Position numbers and translations under genes: made by a program. Below the pieces are notes generated by a model. That model ran no database searches, was not told where the DNA came from, and saw only the letters and a list, made by a program, of their open reading frames with translations. Positions 62,236 to 64,000 of a stretch of 64,000 nt of DNA are shown in pieces. The first letter of the stretch is position 1, and every line of letters begins with the position of its first letter. This DNA is from Pseudomonas paraglycinae (GTDB lineage Bacteria > Pseudomonadota > Gammaproteobacteria > Pseudomonadales > Pseudomonadaceae): NCBI RefSeq assembly GCF_021601625.1, contig NZ_BQHR01000001.1, forward strand, positions 62,001 through 126,000, read 5' to 3'.

Positions 62236-64000
62236 CGCTTGAACAGCCCCTTCAATGCGTTTTTCAGTTCCGGGCTGACTTTGTCACCCAGTTTCTCGTC
62301 GATTTTTTCGCTGATCTTGTCGCCGGCCAGTTTGCTCGCGACCTGGCCCATGCGTTCGTTGTCCACGCGGCAGGCCTTGGCGCCCAGTTCCAGCGGGCCA
62401 CGGCAACGCAGCGGCCATTCGATGCCGACGAATTTGTCGCCGACCTGGCAGGCCGGGTCCGGCATGGCGCTGGTGTCACCTTCGACGATGATGCCGACGC
62501 GATAGTCCATGCCCAGCACTTTGAGGTCGATATCGCCGTCACCGTTGACGCTCATGCCGGGGATGCGCACTTTCAGGTCCGGGTTGCTGGCCACGCCGTT
62601 GCGGAAGGTCAGGTTGCCCTTGAGCTCCTGGAACGGCGTGTCCTTGCCGCGCGGCTCGCCGCTCAGGGATTTGCGGTTAAGGGTGGCGATGCCCTTGCAC
62701 AGTTGCTGTTCAAGGTTGGCGTTGAGCAACACGCCGTTGTTGATCACGAAGCTGGCGTTGCCGTTGAGGGTTTCGATCAGCGCCTGCTGGCTGTTGCCGC
62801 TACCGGTGACGGTGCTGGTGAGATTGACCAGACCCTTGACCGGCGGATTCTTGCCCTGGCTTTCGAGGATTTTCTCCACCGGCACCCGGTTGATCCGGGT
62901 TTGCAGGTTCAGCACCGGCGCGGTCTGGCGCACGTCCAGCGTGCCCTTGGCTTCGAAGTCGCCGTTGTACAACTCGCCGCGCAGGTTCTCCAGGGTCAGC
63001 AGGCCACCCTGGCCGGTGGCTTTCAACGCGGCGTTCTGGATCGGCAGCTTGTCGAGGGTCAACTGGCCGAAGGTCAGGTCGGCATTTACGTCGAGTTTGC
63101 TCAGGCGCTCGACAGGAAACAGGCGCTCGGTGCTCCAGGCGCTTTTGCTCGGTTTTTCCGGCAGCGGTGTGCTGCCGGCACCCGCCATCGCATCGGCCTC
63201 GGTACTGGCGACTTCGGCCTGACGGACCTGGGTAGAGTTATTGGCTTTTTCCGATTTCGGCGGCAGGTAGCGGTCGACGTTGAAGGTGTCGGCCTTGAGG
63301 ACCGCTCGCAGCGATTGCTTGGCGAAATCTTCGACGGCGATGCGGCCGCTGAAGCTGCTGTCGTCGAGTTTCAGGTTGATGTTGTCCAGCGACACGCTGG
63401 TCGGCGTCGCGGCGACACGGCTGACCAGTTCAACCTTGCTCAGGCTGCCTTCGGCCATGGCCGGCAGGGTCTGGCCGATGCTGTCGACGAATTTCGCCAG
63501 GTCGAACTGGGCGATGGAAATCCCGCCGGTGATCTGTGGCGTCTTGTCCAGGTCGTTGGCCTTCAGTTCGCCCAGGGCGCGCAGCTGATTGACCGAGAGC
63601 TTGATGCCAGTCCATTCGGCGACGTTGGCGGCCTTGTCCAGCAACAGTTGGCCTTGAGCGGCGAAGGTCACGGTCTTGCCTTGCAACGGATCGCCGGCGA
63701 CCTCGCCGGACAGCTTCAGGTCTTCGAACTTGTAGCGTTGCAGGGCGCGCTCGAAGCGCAGCTCGCCGTTGAGCTCGGTGCGCACCCGCAGCACTGGCTG
63801 GTTGGTGCCGAGGAACGCGGTGGCTTTGACCGGGATGTTGGTCGAATCGTGAACCGCGCCGGTGCTCAGCTGGATGCTTTCGGCGCTGAATTGCTTGCCG
63901 GTCAGCTCGTCGTTGTATTCCACGCGGGCGTTGTTGACGGTCAGGCTGTCGATGTCGAGGCGGATCGGCTGGGCCGGTTTTTCCGGTTGCGCAGGGGCCT
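62232..64000 (-). CDS. asmA: AsmA-family envelope protein (5' end outside window)
   Basis: The 589 codons present are the C-terminal part of an AsmA-like protein, open to the right edge. AsmA proteins are anchored in the inner membrane and span the periplasm as beta-rich bridges, affecting outer-membrane lipid and protein assembly. The AsmA C-terminal domain is visible as FVINNGVLLNANLEQQLCKG followed by IATLNRKSLSGEP, and LKVRIPGMSVNGDGDIDLKV. The end has DEKLGDKVSPELKNALKGLF. A GTG at 63923 is internal, since the frame continues upstream as IDSLTVNNARVEYNDE. It is coupled to mutY. Confidence 0.88.
   Translation of the reverse strand, partial: APAQPEKPAQPIRLDIDSLTVNNARVEYNDELTGKQFSAESIQLSTGAVHDSTNIPVKATAFLGTNQPVLRVRTELNGELRFERALQRYKFEDLKLSGEVAGDPLQGKTVTFAAQGQLLLDKAANVAEWTGIKLSVNQLRALGELKANDLDKTPQITGGISIAQFDLAKFVDSIGQTLPAMAEGSLSKVELVSRVAATPTSVSLDNINLKLDDSSFSGRIAVEDFAKQSLRAVLKADTFNVDRYLPPKSEKANNSTQVRQAEVASTEADAMAGAGSTPLPEKPSKSAWSTERLFPVERLSKLDVNADLTFGQLTLDKLPIQNAALKATGQGGLLTLENLRGELYNGDFEAKGTLDVRQTAPVLNLQTRINRVPVEKILESQGKNPPVKGLVNLTSTVTGSGNSQQALIETLNGNASFVINNGVLLNANLEQQLCKGIATLNRKSLSGEPRGKDTPFQELKGNLTFRNGVASNPDLKVRIPGMSVNGDGDIDLKVLGMDYRVGIIVEGDTSAMPDPACQVGDKFVGIEWPLRCRGPLELGAKACRVDNERMGQVASKLAGDKISEKIDEKLGDKVSPELKNALKGLFKR

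Overview
The window reads as the chromosome of a fluorescent Pseudomonas, most likely of the P. fluorescens group. The reasons are the high G+C coding, the complete rimABK operon, Pseudomonas-style REP inverted repeats (around 2858, 12301, 19352 and 24141), an OprD-family porin, DctB/DctD, small DUF3077-type proteins, and the gene orders ompR-envZ, hslR/hslO/pckA and mutY-yggX. I see no insertion sequence, prophage structural gene, CRISPR array or rRNA. Two tRNA genes are present: Thr(TGT) and Phe(GAA).

Layout: 1-10.7 kb is core genome: tex (cut by the left edge), ompR-envZ, rimA-rimB-rimK (c-di-GMP-linked ribosome modification), hslR, a PAP2 phosphatase, hslO and pckA. 10.8-14.7 kb is accessory: a ParE toxin with a composite antitoxin, two paralogous small genes on either side of a GWSRGG alpha/beta-hydrolase, and a C4-antisense-like structured RNA. 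14.8-26.8 kb holds recQ, a 3-hydroxyacyl-CoA dehydrogenase with a thioesterase, a glycine-zipper protein, a YdeP-type molybdoenzyme with FdhD, a LysR regulator, a BON/LysM protein, and yrfG, nudE and cysQ. 26.9-33.5 kb holds dctB-dctD and the overlapping dTDP-L-rhamnose operon rfbBACD.

33.7-43.1 kb holds a three-domain kinase/phospho-lyase-like fusion, agmatine deiminase, a TonB-dependent siderophore receptor, a DsbA-like protein and an OprD porin whose leader contains a terminator. 43.2-46.4 kb is the most unusual part. A 2-oxoglutarate/Fe(II) dioxygenase, an acetyltransferase and the AzlC-AzlD exporter form one overlapping operon, next to a convergent LysR regulator. The operon starts with a compact three-way-junction RNA that pairs the Shine-Dalgarno sequence. 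The gene content suggests a branched-chain or modified amino acid is hydroxylated, possibly acetylated and exported; this is inference.

47-50.3 kb holds a tautomerase/FrnE/SDR operon (the SDR lacks its catalytic Tyr), a DUF3077-like gene behind a second C4-like RNA, hicAB with clear operators and a perfect intercistronic hairpin, and tRNA-Thr. 50.3-57.6 kb holds an FkbM methyltransferase, a basic amino-acid ABC transporter operon ending in a methyltransferase, and gabP with a candidate sigma-54 promoter. 57.7-64 kb holds two tandem paralogous small proteins, an alpha/beta-hydrolase facing paired perfect palindromes, tRNA-Phe, and asmA-mutY-yggX, with asmA running off the right edge.
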